DNA of 64,000 bases from Streptomyces sp. NBC_00289 (GCF_041435115.1 NZ_CP108046.1:3038001-3102000), one strand, 5' to 3'; shown: positions 54,178 through 63,479, numbered from the stretch's first letter. The notes: generated from the letters alone by a model not told the origin. Translations and numbers: made by a program.

Positions 54178-55032
54178 CTACTGCGGATCGGCGCCCACGG
54201 CCACCGGCCGCTCGGGGTCCGACGACCACTGGGACCACGAACCCACGTACAGCGCGGCCGGGATGCCCGCCACCGCGAGCGCCAGCACCTCGTGGGCACC
54301 GGAGACCCCGGAACCGCAGTACACGCCGACATCCGTCCCGTCGGAGGCTCCGAGTTCCCTGAAGCGTGCGGCCAGGTCCTCCGCGGGCAGGAAACGCCCG
54401 TCCGTTCCCACGTTCTGTGTCGTGGGCGCGGACACGGCGCCCGGAATGTGGCCGCCGACCCGGTCGATCGGCTCCACCTCACCCCGGTACCGCTCCCCCG
54501 CTCGCGCGTCGAACAACACGCCGGACCGCGCCAGCGCCGCGGCCCCGTCCGCGTCGAGCAACCGCACGGCTCCGGGCGCGGGTTCGAAGTCACCCTCCGC
54601 CGAAGGCTTCGGCGTCGCCGTCTCCAGCGCCCCCTTCCAGGACGTCAAGCCGCCGTCGAGCACCCGCACGTCCGGGTGACCCGTCCAGCGCAGCAGCCAC
54701 CACGCGCGGGCAGCCGCCCAACCCTGTCCGCCGTCGTACACGATCACCGGCCTCCCGGAGGAGACACCCGCCCCGCGCATGGCGGCGCCGAACTCCGCGA
54801 CGTCGGGCAGCGGATGGCGACCGCCGGCGCCGGGAGCGGCCGCGAGTTCCCTGTCCAGGTCGACGAAGACCGCGCCGGGAAGGTGCCCGGCCTCGTAGGC
54901 GGCCCGGCCGTCGAAGGGCGGTTCACCGGCCGCCTTGGCGACGCTGAGCTGCCAGCGGACGTCGAGCAGGACCGGCGGGTTCTCACCCGCCAGGTCGCTC
55001 TCGAGTTGCGATGCGGAGATGATGGCGTTCAT
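54178..55032 (-). CDS. Sulfurtransferase (rhodanese/SseA type)
   Basis: A 284-residue tandem-rhodanese protein. The first, inactive domain contains LLDVRWQL and AGHLPGAVFVDLDREL; the second has LFDARAGERYRGEVEPIDRVGGHIPGA and the active-site loop VYCGSGVSGAH with the sulfur-carrying cysteine. CGSGV is typical of 3-mercaptopyruvate/thiosulfate sulfurtransferases. The ATG at 55032 is used, with AAGG nine bases upstream; an in-frame ATG lies three codons earlier. Confidence 0.92.
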   Translation of the reverse strand: MNAIISASQLESDLAGENPPVLLDVRWQLSVAKAAGEPPFDGRAAYEAGHLPGAVFVDLDRELAAAPGAGGRHPLPDVAEFGAAMRGAGVSSGRPVIVYDGGQGWAAARAWWLLRWTGHPDVRVLDGGLTSWKGALETATPKPSAEGDFEPAPGAVRLLDADGAAALARSGVLFDARAGERYRGEVEPIDRVGGHIPGAVSAPTTQNVGTDGRFLPAEDLAARFRELGASDGTDVGVYCGSGVSGAHEVLALAVAGIPAALYVGSWSQWSSDPERPVAVGADPQ

Positions 55033-55334
55033 GGTCACCATCCTTGCGCACGGGGTGGCCGCATCGTCCAGGTCCGGCTACTCTGCTCGGCCGGACAGCT
55101 CCGATCACGAGGCGTACGGGATCGGGCACATGCTGTACAGCCGATCGACATCCGTCGGCAACCGCACCGAAACGGACGAGAAGCCGCACACCGGGCATCC
55201 TCCGGTATCGGGCCCCGCACCCGTGCGGCGCGCCCGGAGCGCCTCGCACCACGCGCGGTGCGAGCATCGGCACAGGGTCCGCACAACGGACGCAACGCGG
55301 CCACCGCGAGGGGCCGAGAAGAGAGAGAGTGGCG
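55033..55334. other. 302-bp divergent promoter region
   Basis: The gap lies between the divergent sulfurtransferase and VOC-protein genes. I see no repeat, palindrome or small gene that I can support; the region must hold both promoters. Confidence 0.4.
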
Positions 55335-56138
55335 ATGACCGAAGCACGTGGGTCGGCCGGCCGGAACGGCGACACGCACGCTCGGTACGCGCCCGGCACA
55401 CCCTGCTGGGTGAGTCTGATGGTGCACGGGCTGGCAGCGACCCAGGACTTCTACGGCGCGCTGTTCGGCTGGGAGTTCCAGCCCGGCCCCCAGCAGCTGG
55501 GTCCCTACGTGCGGGCGCTGCTGGACGGCCACGAGGTGGCGGGCATCGGCCAGCTGCCGCCCGACCGGCATCTGCCCATCGCCTGGACCCCGTACCTCGC
55601 CTCGGACGACGTGGACCTGACCGCTGAAACGGTCCGGCTGTGCGGCGGCACGCTCGGCGTGGGCCCGCTGGACGCCGCCGAGGACGGGCGCCTGGCCATC
55701 TGCTCCGACCCGTCCGGCGCCGTCTTCGGCGTCTGGCAGCCGCTCGCCCGGCTGGGCATGACCATCACGGGCGTCCCCGGCGCTCCCGCCTGGAACGAAC
55801 TGGTGACCTTCGAGACGGCGGGCGTCGCCAAGTTCTACGAGGCGGTGTTCGGTTACTCGGAGGAAGCGGTGGCCTCCGCCGACGTGGACTACGTGACCCT
55901 GCGCATCGGGGGCCGCCCGGTCGCCGGACTCCACGGCGTGGGCGACGCCCTGCCCCGCGACCGGGGTCCGCACTGGATGACGTACTTCGAAGTGGCCGAC
56001 GTCGACGAGGCGGCCGGACGGCTGGTGGACCTGGGCGGGCATGTCCTCAAGCCGCCCCGGGACAGCGCACACGGGCGCGTGGCCGAGGTGGCCGATCCCG
56101 AAGGAGCCAGGTTCTCGCTGCTGCAGAACCCGCGCTGA
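55335..56138 (+). CDS. VOC-superfamily protein with two glyoxalase-like domains
   Basis: A 267-residue protein of two beta-alpha-beta-beta-beta modules (about 20-130 and 145-265): WVSLMVHGLAATQDFYGALFGWEF and WNELVTFETAGVAKFYEAVFGYSEE begin the two halves; DPSGAVFGVWQP and DPEGARFSLLQNP end them. This fits VOC proteins of the CFP32/hydroxylase type; specificity cannot be read. GAGAGAG precedes the ATG; an in-frame GTG lies two codons upstream. Confidence 0.9.
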   Translation: MTEARGSAGRNGDTHARYAPGTPCWVSLMVHGLAATQDFYGALFGWEFQPGPQQLGPYVRALLDGHEVAGIGQLPPDRHLPIAWTPYLASDDVDLTAETVRLCGGTLGVGPLDAAEDGRLAICSDPSGAVFGVWQPLARLGMTITGVPGAPAWNELVTFETAGVAKFYEAVFGYSEEAVASADVDYVTLRIGGRPVAGLHGVGDALPRDRGPHWMTYFEVADVDEAAGRLVDLGGHVLKPPRDSAHGRVAEVADPEGARFSLLQNPR

Positions 56139-56156
56139 CCTCTGGCCGCCGTCCGC

Positions 56157-56176
56157 GCGGGCCAGGACCGGCCCGC
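56157..56176. terminator. Short hairpin between convergent VOC and thymidine kinase genes
   Basis: GCGGGCC and GGCCCGC form a 7-bp stem with a six-base loop in the 52-bp intergenic gap. Confidence 0.4.
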
Positions 56177-56190
56177 CCGGGCACGCGAGC

Positions 56191-56838
56191 TCAGACCGAC
56201 GGCACCGGCAGCACATCCGGCGACAGCGCCGCCGCCCGTGCCGTCGCGGCCGTCATACGGCGGCGGTGATGCCGTCGGCACAGCACCTCGTAGCCGACGG
56301 CATCCGCCTGGTCGACGTCGCCGACGACCACCTGCTCACCCTCGACCACCATCTCGCCGCCGGTCGTGCGGGCGTTGTGCGTGGCGCGGGCGCCGCACCA
56401 GCACAGGGCCTCGACCTGGAGGACCTCGACACGGTCGGCCAGTTCCACGAGCCGCTGCGAGCCGGGGAACAGCTTGGAGCGGAAGTCGGTCGTGATGCCG
56501 AAGGCGTAGACCTCCAGGCCCAGGTCGTCGACCAGGCGCGCGAGCTGGTCGATCTGCTCCGGCGCGAGGAACTGCGCCTCGTCCGCGATCACGTAGTCGG
56601 CGCGCCCGCCCTGCGACAGGTGGTCGACGAGGTAGCCGTACAGGTCCTGTCCGTCCTCGACCTCGACCGCGTCCGTCACCAGGCCGAGGCGTGAGGACAG
56701 CTTCCCCTCGCCGGCGCGGTCGTCGCGGGTGAAGATCATGCCCACGAGGCCGCGTGCCGAGCGGTTGTGCTCGATCTGCAGAGCCAGGGTGGACTTCCCG
56801 CAGTCCATGGTTCCGGAGAAGAACACCAGCTCGGGCAT
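56191..56838 (-). CDS. tdk: Thymidine kinase
   Basis: A 215-residue type II thymidine kinase that phosphorylates thymidine to dTMP in salvage. P-loop FFSGTMDCGKSTLALQ (residues 6-21), DEAQFLAPEQIDQL (Walker B/DEAQ), the lasso-region GGEMVVEGEQVVVGD, and zinc-ligand cysteines in ALCWCGARAT and the C-terminal CRRHH. The ATG at 56838 gives the family start MPELVFFSG; an in-frame ATG lies eight codons upstream, and neither has a good ribosome site. Confidence 0.93.
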   Translation of the reverse strand: MPELVFFSGTMDCGKSTLALQIEHNRSARGLVGMIFTRDDRAGEGKLSSRLGLVTDAVEVEDGQDLYGYLVDHLSQGGRADYVIADEAQFLAPEQIDQLARLVDDLGLEVYAFGITTDFRSKLFPGSQRLVELADRVEVLQVEALCWCGARATHNARTTGGEMVVEGEQVVVGDVDQADAVGYEVLCRRHHRRRMTAATARAAALSPDVLPVPSV

Positions 56839-56893
56839 GGGAGGTTGAGCACCTTTCGGCATGGGAGGGCGGTGGCTGGAACGGGGTGGAACG

Positions 56894-58093
56894 TCAGGAG
56901 CGTACTTCGAGCAGCGGGACCAACTGCTCGGCAGGGGTCATCGAGCCGTGGTTGCCGACCATCGCCGACTCCTTGGGCTCCCGCTCGGAGGCGATGATCA
57001 GGACGTCGTCCCGCGCGGCGGCCACCACGTCGCCGATACGGTCGTACACCCGCGCGTCGAAGCGATCGGGCTGCCCGAACCAGCCGGCCGCGATCGCCTC
57101 GTCCCGCGAGGCCACCCAGAACTGCTCGCCGAGGACCTCGCGCCAGCAGGTCAGGACGTCGTTCTCGGCGCCCGGGACCGCGTAGACGTGGCGGGCGCGG
57201 CCCTCGCCGCCCAGCAGGGCGACTCCGGCGCGCAGTTCCCAGTCCTCGTCGAAGTCGATGCGGTGCTGCTCGTCGAAGGGGACGTCGATCATGCCGTGGT
57301 CGGCGGTGACGTAGAGCGCGGTGCGCGGCGGCAGCTGCTCGGCCAGCCGCTGGACGAGGCGGTCGACACACATGAGCTGGCCGCGCCAGGAGTCCGAGTC
57401 GACGCCGAAGCGGTGGCCGGCCCCGTCGAGTTCGGCGTAGTACGTGTAGACCAGGGAGCGGTCGCCGACGGCCAGTTGTTCGGCCGCGAGGTCCATGCGC
57501 TCCTCGCCGGTCAGCCGCCCGTGAAACGTTCCGCCACTGAGCGCGACCTTGGTCAGCGGGGTGTTCTGGAAGGTGGGCGAGGACACCTGGGCGGCGTGCA
57601 CACCGGCCGCGTCGGCCAGCTGGAAGACGGTGGGGTACGGCTGCCAGGCGCCGGGTGACGTCCACGGCTGCCAGCGCAGCTGGTTCATCAGCGCGCCGGT
57701 CTCCGGGTTGCGCACGGTGTACCCGGGCAGACCGTGGGCGCCGGGGGGCAGGCCGGTGCCGACGGAGGCGAGGGAGGTCGCGGTGGTCGCCGGGTAGCCG
57801 GTGGTCAGGGGGCGCCCGGTGTTTCCGCGCGAGCTGCCGAGGAGCGAGGTCATGAAGGGGGCCTCGTCCGGATGGGCCCGCAGCTGCTCCCAGCCGAGGC
57901 CGTCGATCAGGAAGACGCAGTTCCGGTCGGTGGGGGTCAGCTCGGTGATCGAGGCGGTCATCCCCGGTACGGCCATGCCCGCGGCCAGCGTGGGCAGCAG
58001 GTCCGCGAGCGAACCGGAGCCGTACTCCGGGACGGGCGCGGAGTCGACGGCGAGGGGTTCCGGGAGCGGGCCCCAGGCGGTGGGCTGCGCCAT
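56894..58093 (-). CDS. Alkaline phosphatase/nucleotide pyrophosphatase-family protein
   Basis: A 399-residue AP-superfamily phosphodiesterase: FLIDGLGWEQLR supplies the first metal Asp, the nucleophile loop is LTTGYPATTATSLASVGTG (Thr), YYAELDGAGHRFG and YVTADHGMIDVP supply the remaining metal ligands. It probably hydrolyses nucleotides or phosphodiesters; there is no signal peptide. Its ATG shares a base with the stop of the DUF5998 gene, so they are coupled; the thymidine kinase gene follows after 55 bp. Confidence 0.9.
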   Translation of the reverse strand: MAQPTAWGPLPEPLAVDSAPVPEYGSGSLADLLPTLAAGMAVPGMTASITELTPTDRNCVFLIDGLGWEQLRAHPDEAPFMTSLLGSSRGNTGRPLTTGYPATTATSLASVGTGLPPGAHGLPGYTVRNPETGALMNQLRWQPWTSPGAWQPYPTVFQLADAAGVHAAQVSSPTFQNTPLTKVALSGGTFHGRLTGEERMDLAAEQLAVGDRSLVYTYYAELDGAGHRFGVDSDSWRGQLMCVDRLVQRLAEQLPPRTALYVTADHGMIDVPFDEQHRIDFDEDWELRAGVALLGGEGRARHVYAVPGAENDVLTCWREVLGEQFWVASRDEAIAAGWFGQPDRFDARVYDRIGDVVAAARDDVLIIASEREPKESAMVGNHGSMTPAEQLVPLLEVRS

Positions 58094-58680
58094 CAGCGGG
58101 TGACGTCCGCGGTCGCTTCGGAGATGGCCTGGGCGAAGGTGAGCGCCTGGCGCACCGTCTCCGGGCCGTCCCCTGCCTCGCTGACCCGCAGGCTGAGGTC
58201 GTCGGCCGTCGAGCTGCCCGTGTAGCCGTGATCGGCCTCGCAGTTGGGGTCACCGCAGGCGGCCGGCTCGAGGTCGATGCGGGAGACGGCGCCCCAGCCG
58301 ATGGTCAGCACGATCTCGCGGGGCAGCGTGCCCGGCGCGTAGGACTCCGGGTTGGCGACCACGCGGCTGACCACGACCGACGAAATCCGGCCGATCTTCA
58401 CCGACTCCGTGGACGTGGTGGCATACGGCGTCGGGGAGGTGCTGTCCGCGGCCTGCTCGTCGGTGTGGCTGACGATGAAGCGGTTGCCGGTGAGGACGAG
58501 CACGGTCACGTGCCGGCGCACCTCGTTCTGGTCGAACGTCGTCTCCTGGTGGACCAGGTACGACCGGACGGGCTCGCCGCCCACGGCGGCCTCCACCGCC
58601 TCGGCCACGAGGGCCGGGTAGTAGCCGCTGCGCTCGATCGCCGCACGCAGCCCCTGGGTCGTCGTACTGGTCTTGGCCAT
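58093..58680 (-). CDS. DUF5998 protein
   Basis: A 195-residue conserved actinobacterial protein: RHVTVLVLTGNRFIVSHTDEQ, TTSTESVKIGRISSVVVSRVV and LTIGWGAVSRIDLEPAACGDPNCEADHGYTG suggest a PH-like beta fold with a CGDPNC cysteine pair. Function unknown. AGGATGGACGTC precedes the ATG. It overlaps the phosphodiesterase gene (TGATG) and probably works with it. Confidence 0.88.
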   Translation of the reverse strand: MAKTSTTTQGLRAAIERSGYYPALVAEAVEAAVGGEPVRSYLVHQETTFDQNEVRRHVTVLVLTGNRFIVSHTDEQAADSTSPTPYATTSTESVKIGRISSVVVSRVVANPESYAPGTLPREIVLTIGWGAVSRIDLEPAACGDPNCEADHGYTGSSTADDLSLRVSEAGDGPETVRQALTFAQAISEATADVTR

Positions 58681-58812
58681 GACGTCCATCCTACGGTGGC
58701 GCACTGACTGCGAGGCACCGCTCCGTACACAGGAAACGTCGCTCGGTGGATCGTGTGGACGGTCACTCGGCGGGCGCTCGGCGGATCGGTCAGCGGTCTT
58801 GCGGCGGTTCGA

Positions 58813-61800
58813 TCAGTAGACCGGAAGTGTGCGTGGGCCCAGGTCGTCGCGGGCGGGCGGCGGCGCCAGGCGCACGGAGGCGCCGAGCACGCTCAGGCCG
58901 CGTGGGGCGACGACGACCGGCTCCAGGGTGACCGCGACGACCTCCGGGTGGTCGTCGACCAGCCGCGACACCCGCAGCAGCAGCTCCTCCAGCGCGGGGG
59001 TGTCGACCGGCGTCGAGCCGCGCCAGCCGAACAGGAGCGGGGCCGTCCGGATCGACCGCACCAGCGAGGTGGCCTCCCGGTCGGTGACCGGAACCAGCCG
59101 GTGCGCCATGTCCCCGAGCAGCTGGGAGGCGGCGCCGGCGAGCCCGAACGACAGCACCGCTCCGGCCGCCGGGTCGATGACGGCCCGTACCACCGTGTCC
59201 ACCCCGCGCGGGGCCATCCCCTGGACGACCGGACGCAGCTCCTCCGGTGTCCCGAACAACTCGGTCAACTCGGCGTAGGCGCGGCGCAGTTGCTCCTCGT
59301 CCGCGAGGTCGAGGCGTACGCCGCCCAGGTCGGCGCGGTGGCGCAGATGCGGGGCGGTGGCCTTGAGGGCCACCGGATAGCCGAGGGCGCGGGCGGCTTC
59401 GGCGGCGCCCTCGGGGGTCGGCGCGGGCAGGGCGCGGTGCACCTGGACGCCGTAGGTGCCGAGCAGGTCGCAGGTCTCCTCGGGGCCGAGGGTGAGCCCC
59501 TGCCCGCGCGCGAGCAGCCCGCCGATCAGCTCGGCGGCGCCCTTCTCGTCGATGTCCTCGTACTCCGGCACCCGGCCGGGCTCGGCGGCCTCCCGCCGCC
59601 ACTGCGCGTACCGCACGGCTTCGGCGAGTGCCCTGACCGCGCGTTCGGCGGCGGGGTAGGCCGGGATGAGGCGGGAGCAGGATCGGGAGGCGTCCTCTTG
59701 TACGGTTGCCGTCGCGGCTTGCACGGGTGCCGTCGCGGCTTGCACGGGTGATGTCGCGGCTTGCACGGGTGCCTTCGGAGCTTGCACGGGTGCCGTTCCC
59801 CCGGCGGGGGGCCGCGCGGCTCGCGCGGGTGTCGTTCCCACGGCGGGGGGCCGCGCGGCTCCCGCGGGTGTCGTTCCCCCGGCGGGCGGTGGTTCCGTGG
59901 GACGGCGGATGGCCTGCTGCTCGGCGGGGGCCGAGGGTGGACGCGGAGCAGGGGTACCGCCCGGCGCGCCGGGGGCCGCCGTACCCGCCTGCGGTGCGGT
60001 GCTCGCCGCGGCCGACAGCGCCTCGGCGAGGCCGCCGAGTTCGACATGGACCACCAGCACCGGCTTCCCGGGCACCTCGTCGGCGGCCGCCCGCAGGGCC
60101 TCGGCCAGGGCGGCGTCCCCTGCGGACCCCTCCCCGACCGCCGGAATCGCCGTCACGGCCACCGCGTCGCACGCGTCGTCGGCCAGCGCGCGCGACAACG
60201 CCGACCGGAAGTCGCCCGGGGACGCGCCCGTCGTCAGGTCCAGCGGGGTCAACGGCCGCAGACCCTCGGAGAGACACGCGTCGTACGTCAGCAGCCCCAG
60301 CGACTCGGAGTTCCCGAGGATCGCCACCCTCGGCCCCTTGGGCAGCGGCTGCCGTGCCAGCAGCAGTCCCGTGTCCACCAGTTCCGTGATCGTCTCCACA
60401 CGGATCACCCCGGCCTGCCGGAGCAGCGCGGAGACCGTCGTGTGCGGCAGCCGCGTCGCGCGGACGGCGTGCCCCTGCGGGGCGGATCCGGCTCCCTGCA
60501 CCACGACCAGCGGTTTCGCCGCCGCCGTCCGCCGTGCGAGGCGCGTGAACTTGCGGGGATTGCCGATGGACTCCAGGTACATGAGGGCGACATCGGTGTC
60601 CGGGTCGTCGTACCAGTACTGGAGTACGTCGTTGCCGGAGACGTCGGCCCGGTTGCCGGAGGACACGAAGGTGGACACGCCGGTGTTCCCGGTGACACCG
60701 CCCCCGCGCCGGTGCAGCCGGGACAGCAACGCGATACCGATGGCCCCGGACTGCGCGAACAGTCCGATCCGCCCAGGCCGCGGCATCTCGGGAGCCAGGG
60801 ACGCGTTCAGCCGTGTCTCCGGGGACGTGTTGATGATCCCGAAGGCGTTCGGCCCGATGATCCGCATGCCGTACGCGCGTGCGTGCCGGACGAGTTCGCG
60901 CTGGCGCTCACGCCCCTCGGGGCCGCTCTCGGCGTATCCGGCGGAGAGCACGACGAGTCCCTGCACCCCGTGCGCGCCGCATTCGGCGACGGCCTCGGGC
61001 ACGTGCTCGGCCGGCACCGCGAGGACCACGACGTCGACAGGTCCGTCGATGTCGCCCACCGAGCGGTACGCGGGGACCCCGTCGATCTCCTTCTGCTCCT
61101 CGGGGAAGGCCTTGTTCACGGCGTACAGGCTGCCGGTGAACCCGGCGTCCCTGATGTTGTCGAGAACGCTCCGGCCCACTCCACCGGGGGCGCGACCGGT
61201 CCCGACGACGGCGACGGAGCCGGGCGCCAGCAGCCGGCGGACCGACCGTGCCTCGGCGCGCTGCTCCCGCGCGCGTTGCACGGCGAGCGAGCGGTCGGTG
61301 GGTTCGAGGTCGAACTCCAGGTGGACGACACCGTCCTCGAAGCTGCGCTTCTGGGTGTACCCGGCGTCCGTGAAGACCTTGATCATCTTGGTGTTGGCGG
61401 GCAGCACTTCGGCGGTGAAGCGGCGGATGCCGCGTTCGCGCGCCACGGCCGCGACATGCTCGAGGAGGGTGGAGGCGACGCCGCGACCCTGGTGGGCGTC
61501 CTGCACCAGGAAGGCGACCTCGGCCTCGTCGGCGGGAGCCGAGGCGGCCATGCCATCGGCCCCGATGCGGTCGTAGCGTACGGTGGCGATGAACTCGCCG
61601 CCGATGGTGGCCGCGAGTCCCACCCGGTCCACGAAGTCGTGGTGCGTGAAGCGGTGGACGTCCTTGGCGGACAGGCGAGGGTAGGGCGCGAAGAAGCGGT
61701 AGTACTTCGACTCGTCCGAGACCTGCTCGTAGAAGCTGACCAGGCGATCGGCGTCATCAACGGTGATGGGCCGGATGCGCGCGGTACCGCCGTCGCGCAG

Positions 61801-61857
61801 CACCACGTCGGCTTCCCAGTGAGCGGGATACTCGTGCCGGTCCGGCGAGGTCTGCAT
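58813..61857 (-). CDS. GNAT acetyltransferase / NDP-forming acyl-CoA synthetase fusion (Pat-like)
   Basis: A 1014-residue fusion: N-terminal GNAT domain (about 15-175, acetyl-CoA loop VQDAHQGRGVASTLLE), CoA-binding domain (205-300, VAVVGTGRAPGGVGRSVLDNI), succinyl-CoA-ligase-like domains (310-620), a repeat-bearing Ala/Pro/Thr linker (about 650-722) and a C-terminal ATP-grasp domain (about 770-1010). It resembles Pat/PatZ-type protein acetyltransferases that modify acyl-CoA synthetases, but with GNAT at the N-terminus, and is annotated variously as acetate-CoA ligase. No clear Shine-Dalgarno site; TACTCT lies seven bases before the ATG. Confidence 0.88.
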   Translation of the reverse strand: MQTSPDRHEYPAHWEADVVLRDGGTARIRPITVDDADRLVSFYEQVSDESKYYRFFAPYPRLSAKDVHRFTHHDFVDRVGLAATIGGEFIATVRYDRIGADGMAASAPADEAEVAFLVQDAHQGRGVASTLLEHVAAVARERGIRRFTAEVLPANTKMIKVFTDAGYTQKRSFEDGVVHLEFDLEPTDRSLAVQRAREQRAEARSVRRLLAPGSVAVVGTGRAPGGVGRSVLDNIRDAGFTGSLYAVNKAFPEEQKEIDGVPAYRSVGDIDGPVDVVVLAVPAEHVPEAVAECGAHGVQGLVVLSAGYAESGPEGRERQRELVRHARAYGMRIIGPNAFGIINTSPETRLNASLAPEMPRPGRIGLFAQSGAIGIALLSRLHRRGGGVTGNTGVSTFVSSGNRADVSGNDVLQYWYDDPDTDVALMYLESIGNPRKFTRLARRTAAAKPLVVVQGAGSAPQGHAVRATRLPHTTVSALLRQAGVIRVETITELVDTGLLLARQPLPKGPRVAILGNSESLGLLTYDACLSEGLRPLTPLDLTTGASPGDFRSALSRALADDACDAVAVTAIPAVGEGSAGDAALAEALRAAADEVPGKPVLVVHVELGGLAEALSAAASTAPQAGTAAPGAPGGTPAPRPPSAPAEQQAIRRPTEPPPAGGTTPAGAARPPAVGTTPARAARPPAGGTAPVQAPKAPVQAATSPVQAATAPVQAATATVQEDASRSCSRLIPAYPAAERAVRALAEAVRYAQWRREAAEPGRVPEYEDIDEKGAAELIGGLLARGQGLTLGPEETCDLLGTYGVQVHRALPAPTPEGAAEAARALGYPVALKATAPHLRHRADLGGVRLDLADEEQLRRAYAELTELFGTPEELRPVVQGMAPRGVDTVVRAVIDPAAGAVLSFGLAGAASQLLGDMAHRLVPVTDREATSLVRSIRTAPLLFGWRGSTPVDTPALEELLLRVSRLVDDHPEVVAVTLEPVVVAPRGLSVLGASVRLAPPPARDDLGPRTLPVY
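59690..59900 (-). repeat. Tandem coding repeats in the acetyltransferase fusion linker
   Basis: Two arrays lie side by side: about five copies of a 21-bp unit (encoding PVQAATA-like heptads) and about three copies of a 39-bp unit (encoding RAARPPAVGTTPA-like 13-mers). Both keep the reading frame, so linker length can vary without breaking the protein. Confidence 0.8.
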
Positions 61858-61993
61858 GGGCCCCAGAGTACGGCTCGCGTACGACAACGGCGCGAGGCAG
61901 TCTGTGGAGGACGTACGTCGGACCGAGGCCGCGGTCCGACGTCGCCGAGGAGCGGGACAACGCCCGCTCCGGGCATGCTTCACGATATGGGAA

Positions 61994-62009
61994 ACTGGTC
62001 TAGACAACC
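61994..62009 (+). promoter_or_regulatory. DasR-responsive element (dre) upstream of ptsH
   Basis: ACTGGTCTAGACAACC matches 14 of 16 positions of the dre consensus ACTGGTCTAGACCACT and keeps the central TGGTCTAGAC, 25 bp before the ptsH start. DasR is the N-acetylglucosamine-responsive GntR repressor that controls PTS genes in Streptomyces. Confidence 0.75.
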
Positions 62010-62033
62010 CTGAGTACTGAAGGGCAGCATCAC

Positions 62034-62315
62034 ATGGCTGAGCGCCGCGTCAACGTCGGCTGGGCGGAGGGCCTCCACGCCCGCCCCGCCTCCATCTTCG
62101 TCCGGGCCACCACGGCCGCAGGTATCCCCGTGACGATCGCCAAGGCCGACGGCAACCCCGTCAACGCGGCCTCCATGCTGGCTGTCCTGGGCCTGGGCGC
62201 CCAGGGCGGCGAGGAGATCGTCCTCGCCTCCGACGCCGAGGGCGCGGACGCCGCGCTCGACCGCCTCGCGAAGCTGGTGGCCGAGGGTCTCGAGGAGCTC
62301 CCCGAGACCGTCTGA
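62034..62315 (+). CDS. ptsH: Phosphocarrier protein HPr
   Basis: A 93-residue HPr of the phosphotransferase system. EGLHARPAS carries the EI-phosphorylated His15 and VNAASMLAVLGLGAQGGEEI carries the regulatory serine region (Ser47 here). It passes phosphate from enzyme I to EIIA proteins. GAAGGG precedes the ATG. A DasR-type operator overlaps its promoter region and a hairpin follows, so it is probably a single-gene transcript. Confidence 0.96.
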   Translation: MAERRVNVGWAEGLHARPASIFVRATTAAGIPVTIAKADGNPVNAASMLAVLGLGAQGGEEIVLASDAEGADAALDRLAKLVAEGLEELPETV

Positions 62316-62336
62316 GCGCCTCCGCACCACACCGCG

Positions 62337-62378
62337 CAGCCGCGTCGGCCTTTCCGGTCGACGCGGCCGCGCTGTTTT
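62337..62378 (+). terminator. Hairpin terminator after ptsH
   Basis: GCCGCGTCG and CGACGCGGC pair around an 11-base loop, some 24 bases after the stop, with a TTTTT run shortly downstream. Confidence 0.65.
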
Positions 62379-62530
62379 TACGGGCCGCCGGATGTATTTA
62401 CCGCGGGCATAGGCGAAATCGCCACCGCGGACATGCGAATGGCGCGAGCGCGGAATTCACCGGCACGCGAGAAAACGGGCAGCGGAAATATCGACCGCCG
62501 AATAGCACCTCTTTGTATACGGCGCCTGTG

Positions 62531-63226
62531 TTAATGCCGCAGGCCCGACATGTTTACGGGAGGTTGCGAGTTCCTCACACGGTCCGGGCGGTCAGCGCCC
62601 CCTCCGAAACGCAACCGGTGCGCGGCCGTCGCCCGCTCCGTGTGCAGCGCCGTGACCGCCCGCGCGCGCTCACTGTCACCGCGCGCCACGGCGTCCACGA
62701 TCGCGCCGTGCTCCGCCCAGGAGTCCACCGGGTCGGCGGGCGCGTCCACCAGGAACATCCAGGCGATCTTGTGGCGCAACTGGGTCAGCATCGAAGTCAT
62801 CGCCGGGCTGCCGGAGGCCTGGGCGAGCGTCTCGTGGAACCAGCCGCCCAGGGAGCGCAGGTCCTCGCTGTTGCCCCGCCTGGCCCGCTCCTGGCCCAGC
62901 CGCACCAGGCCGCGCAGCACCTTGAGGTGGGCCTCGGTACGCCGCTGGGCGGCGCGTGAGGCGCCGAGCGGCTCCAGGAGCATGCGCATCTCGAGGAGGT
63001 CGGCGCCCTCCTGCTCGGTGGGCTCCGCGACGCACGCGCCCGCGTGCCGCCGGGTCACCACGAAGCCCTCGGCCTCCAGCGTGCGCAGGGCTTCGCGGAC
63101 GGGGACGCGGGAGACGCCGTAGCGACGGGCGAGCAGTTCCTCGGTGAGGCGGCTGCCGCGCTCGTAGACACCCGCGACGATGTCGTCCCGGATCGCCGTG
63201 CACACCGAGTGCGCCGGAATACGCAT
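62531..63226 (-). CDS. GntR-family regulator, FadR/FCD type
   Basis: A 231-residue regulator: winged helix (about 5-70, LTEELLARRYGVSRVPVREALRTLEAEGFVVTRRHAGACV) and an alpha-helical FCD effector domain (about 80-210) with WFHETLAQASGSPAM and HGAIVDAVARGDSERARAVTALH, whose Asp/His residues usually bind metal and an organic acid. GGAGG precedes the ATG. It is a single gene between ptsH and the peptidase; no obvious metabolic target is adjacent. Confidence 0.92.
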   Translation of the reverse strand: MRIPAHSVCTAIRDDIVAGVYERGSRLTEELLARRYGVSRVPVREALRTLEAEGFVVTRRHAGACVAEPTEQEGADLLEMRMLLEPLGASRAAQRRTEAHLKVLRGLVRLGQERARRGNSEDLRSLGGWFHETLAQASGSPAMTSMLTQLRHKIAWMFLVDAPADPVDSWAEHGAIVDAVARGDSERARAVTALHTERATAAHRLRFGGGADRPDRVRNSQPPVNMSGLRH

Positions 63227-63364
63227 GACCGACCTCCGCCTTAATCCCCGTGAAACGTCGACGATTGACGTGTGTTCAGTGACTCTATTGCAATGAGCGG
63301 GAATTTCCGACGGCGGACCGGAATCCATGGATATTTTTTGGACAGTGGGGGGTCTGAAACGCCG

Positions 63365-63390
63365 AAAACCCCGGCTGGAGAGCCGGGGCT
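63365..63390 (-). terminator. Rho-independent terminator of the M23 peptidase gene
   Basis: On the minus strand AGCCCCGGCT-CTCC-AGCCGGGG is followed by TTTTC: an 8-bp GC stem plus T-run about 90 bases after the peptidase stop codon. Confidence 0.75.
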
Positions 63391-63479
63391 TCGGGAAGTG
63401 CGGCCTGCCGTCAGACCTTCACGGCGGGCGGGGCCGGAATGCTCGGCGGACGGCGGTCCGACCTGCGCGGCGGCGCGTG

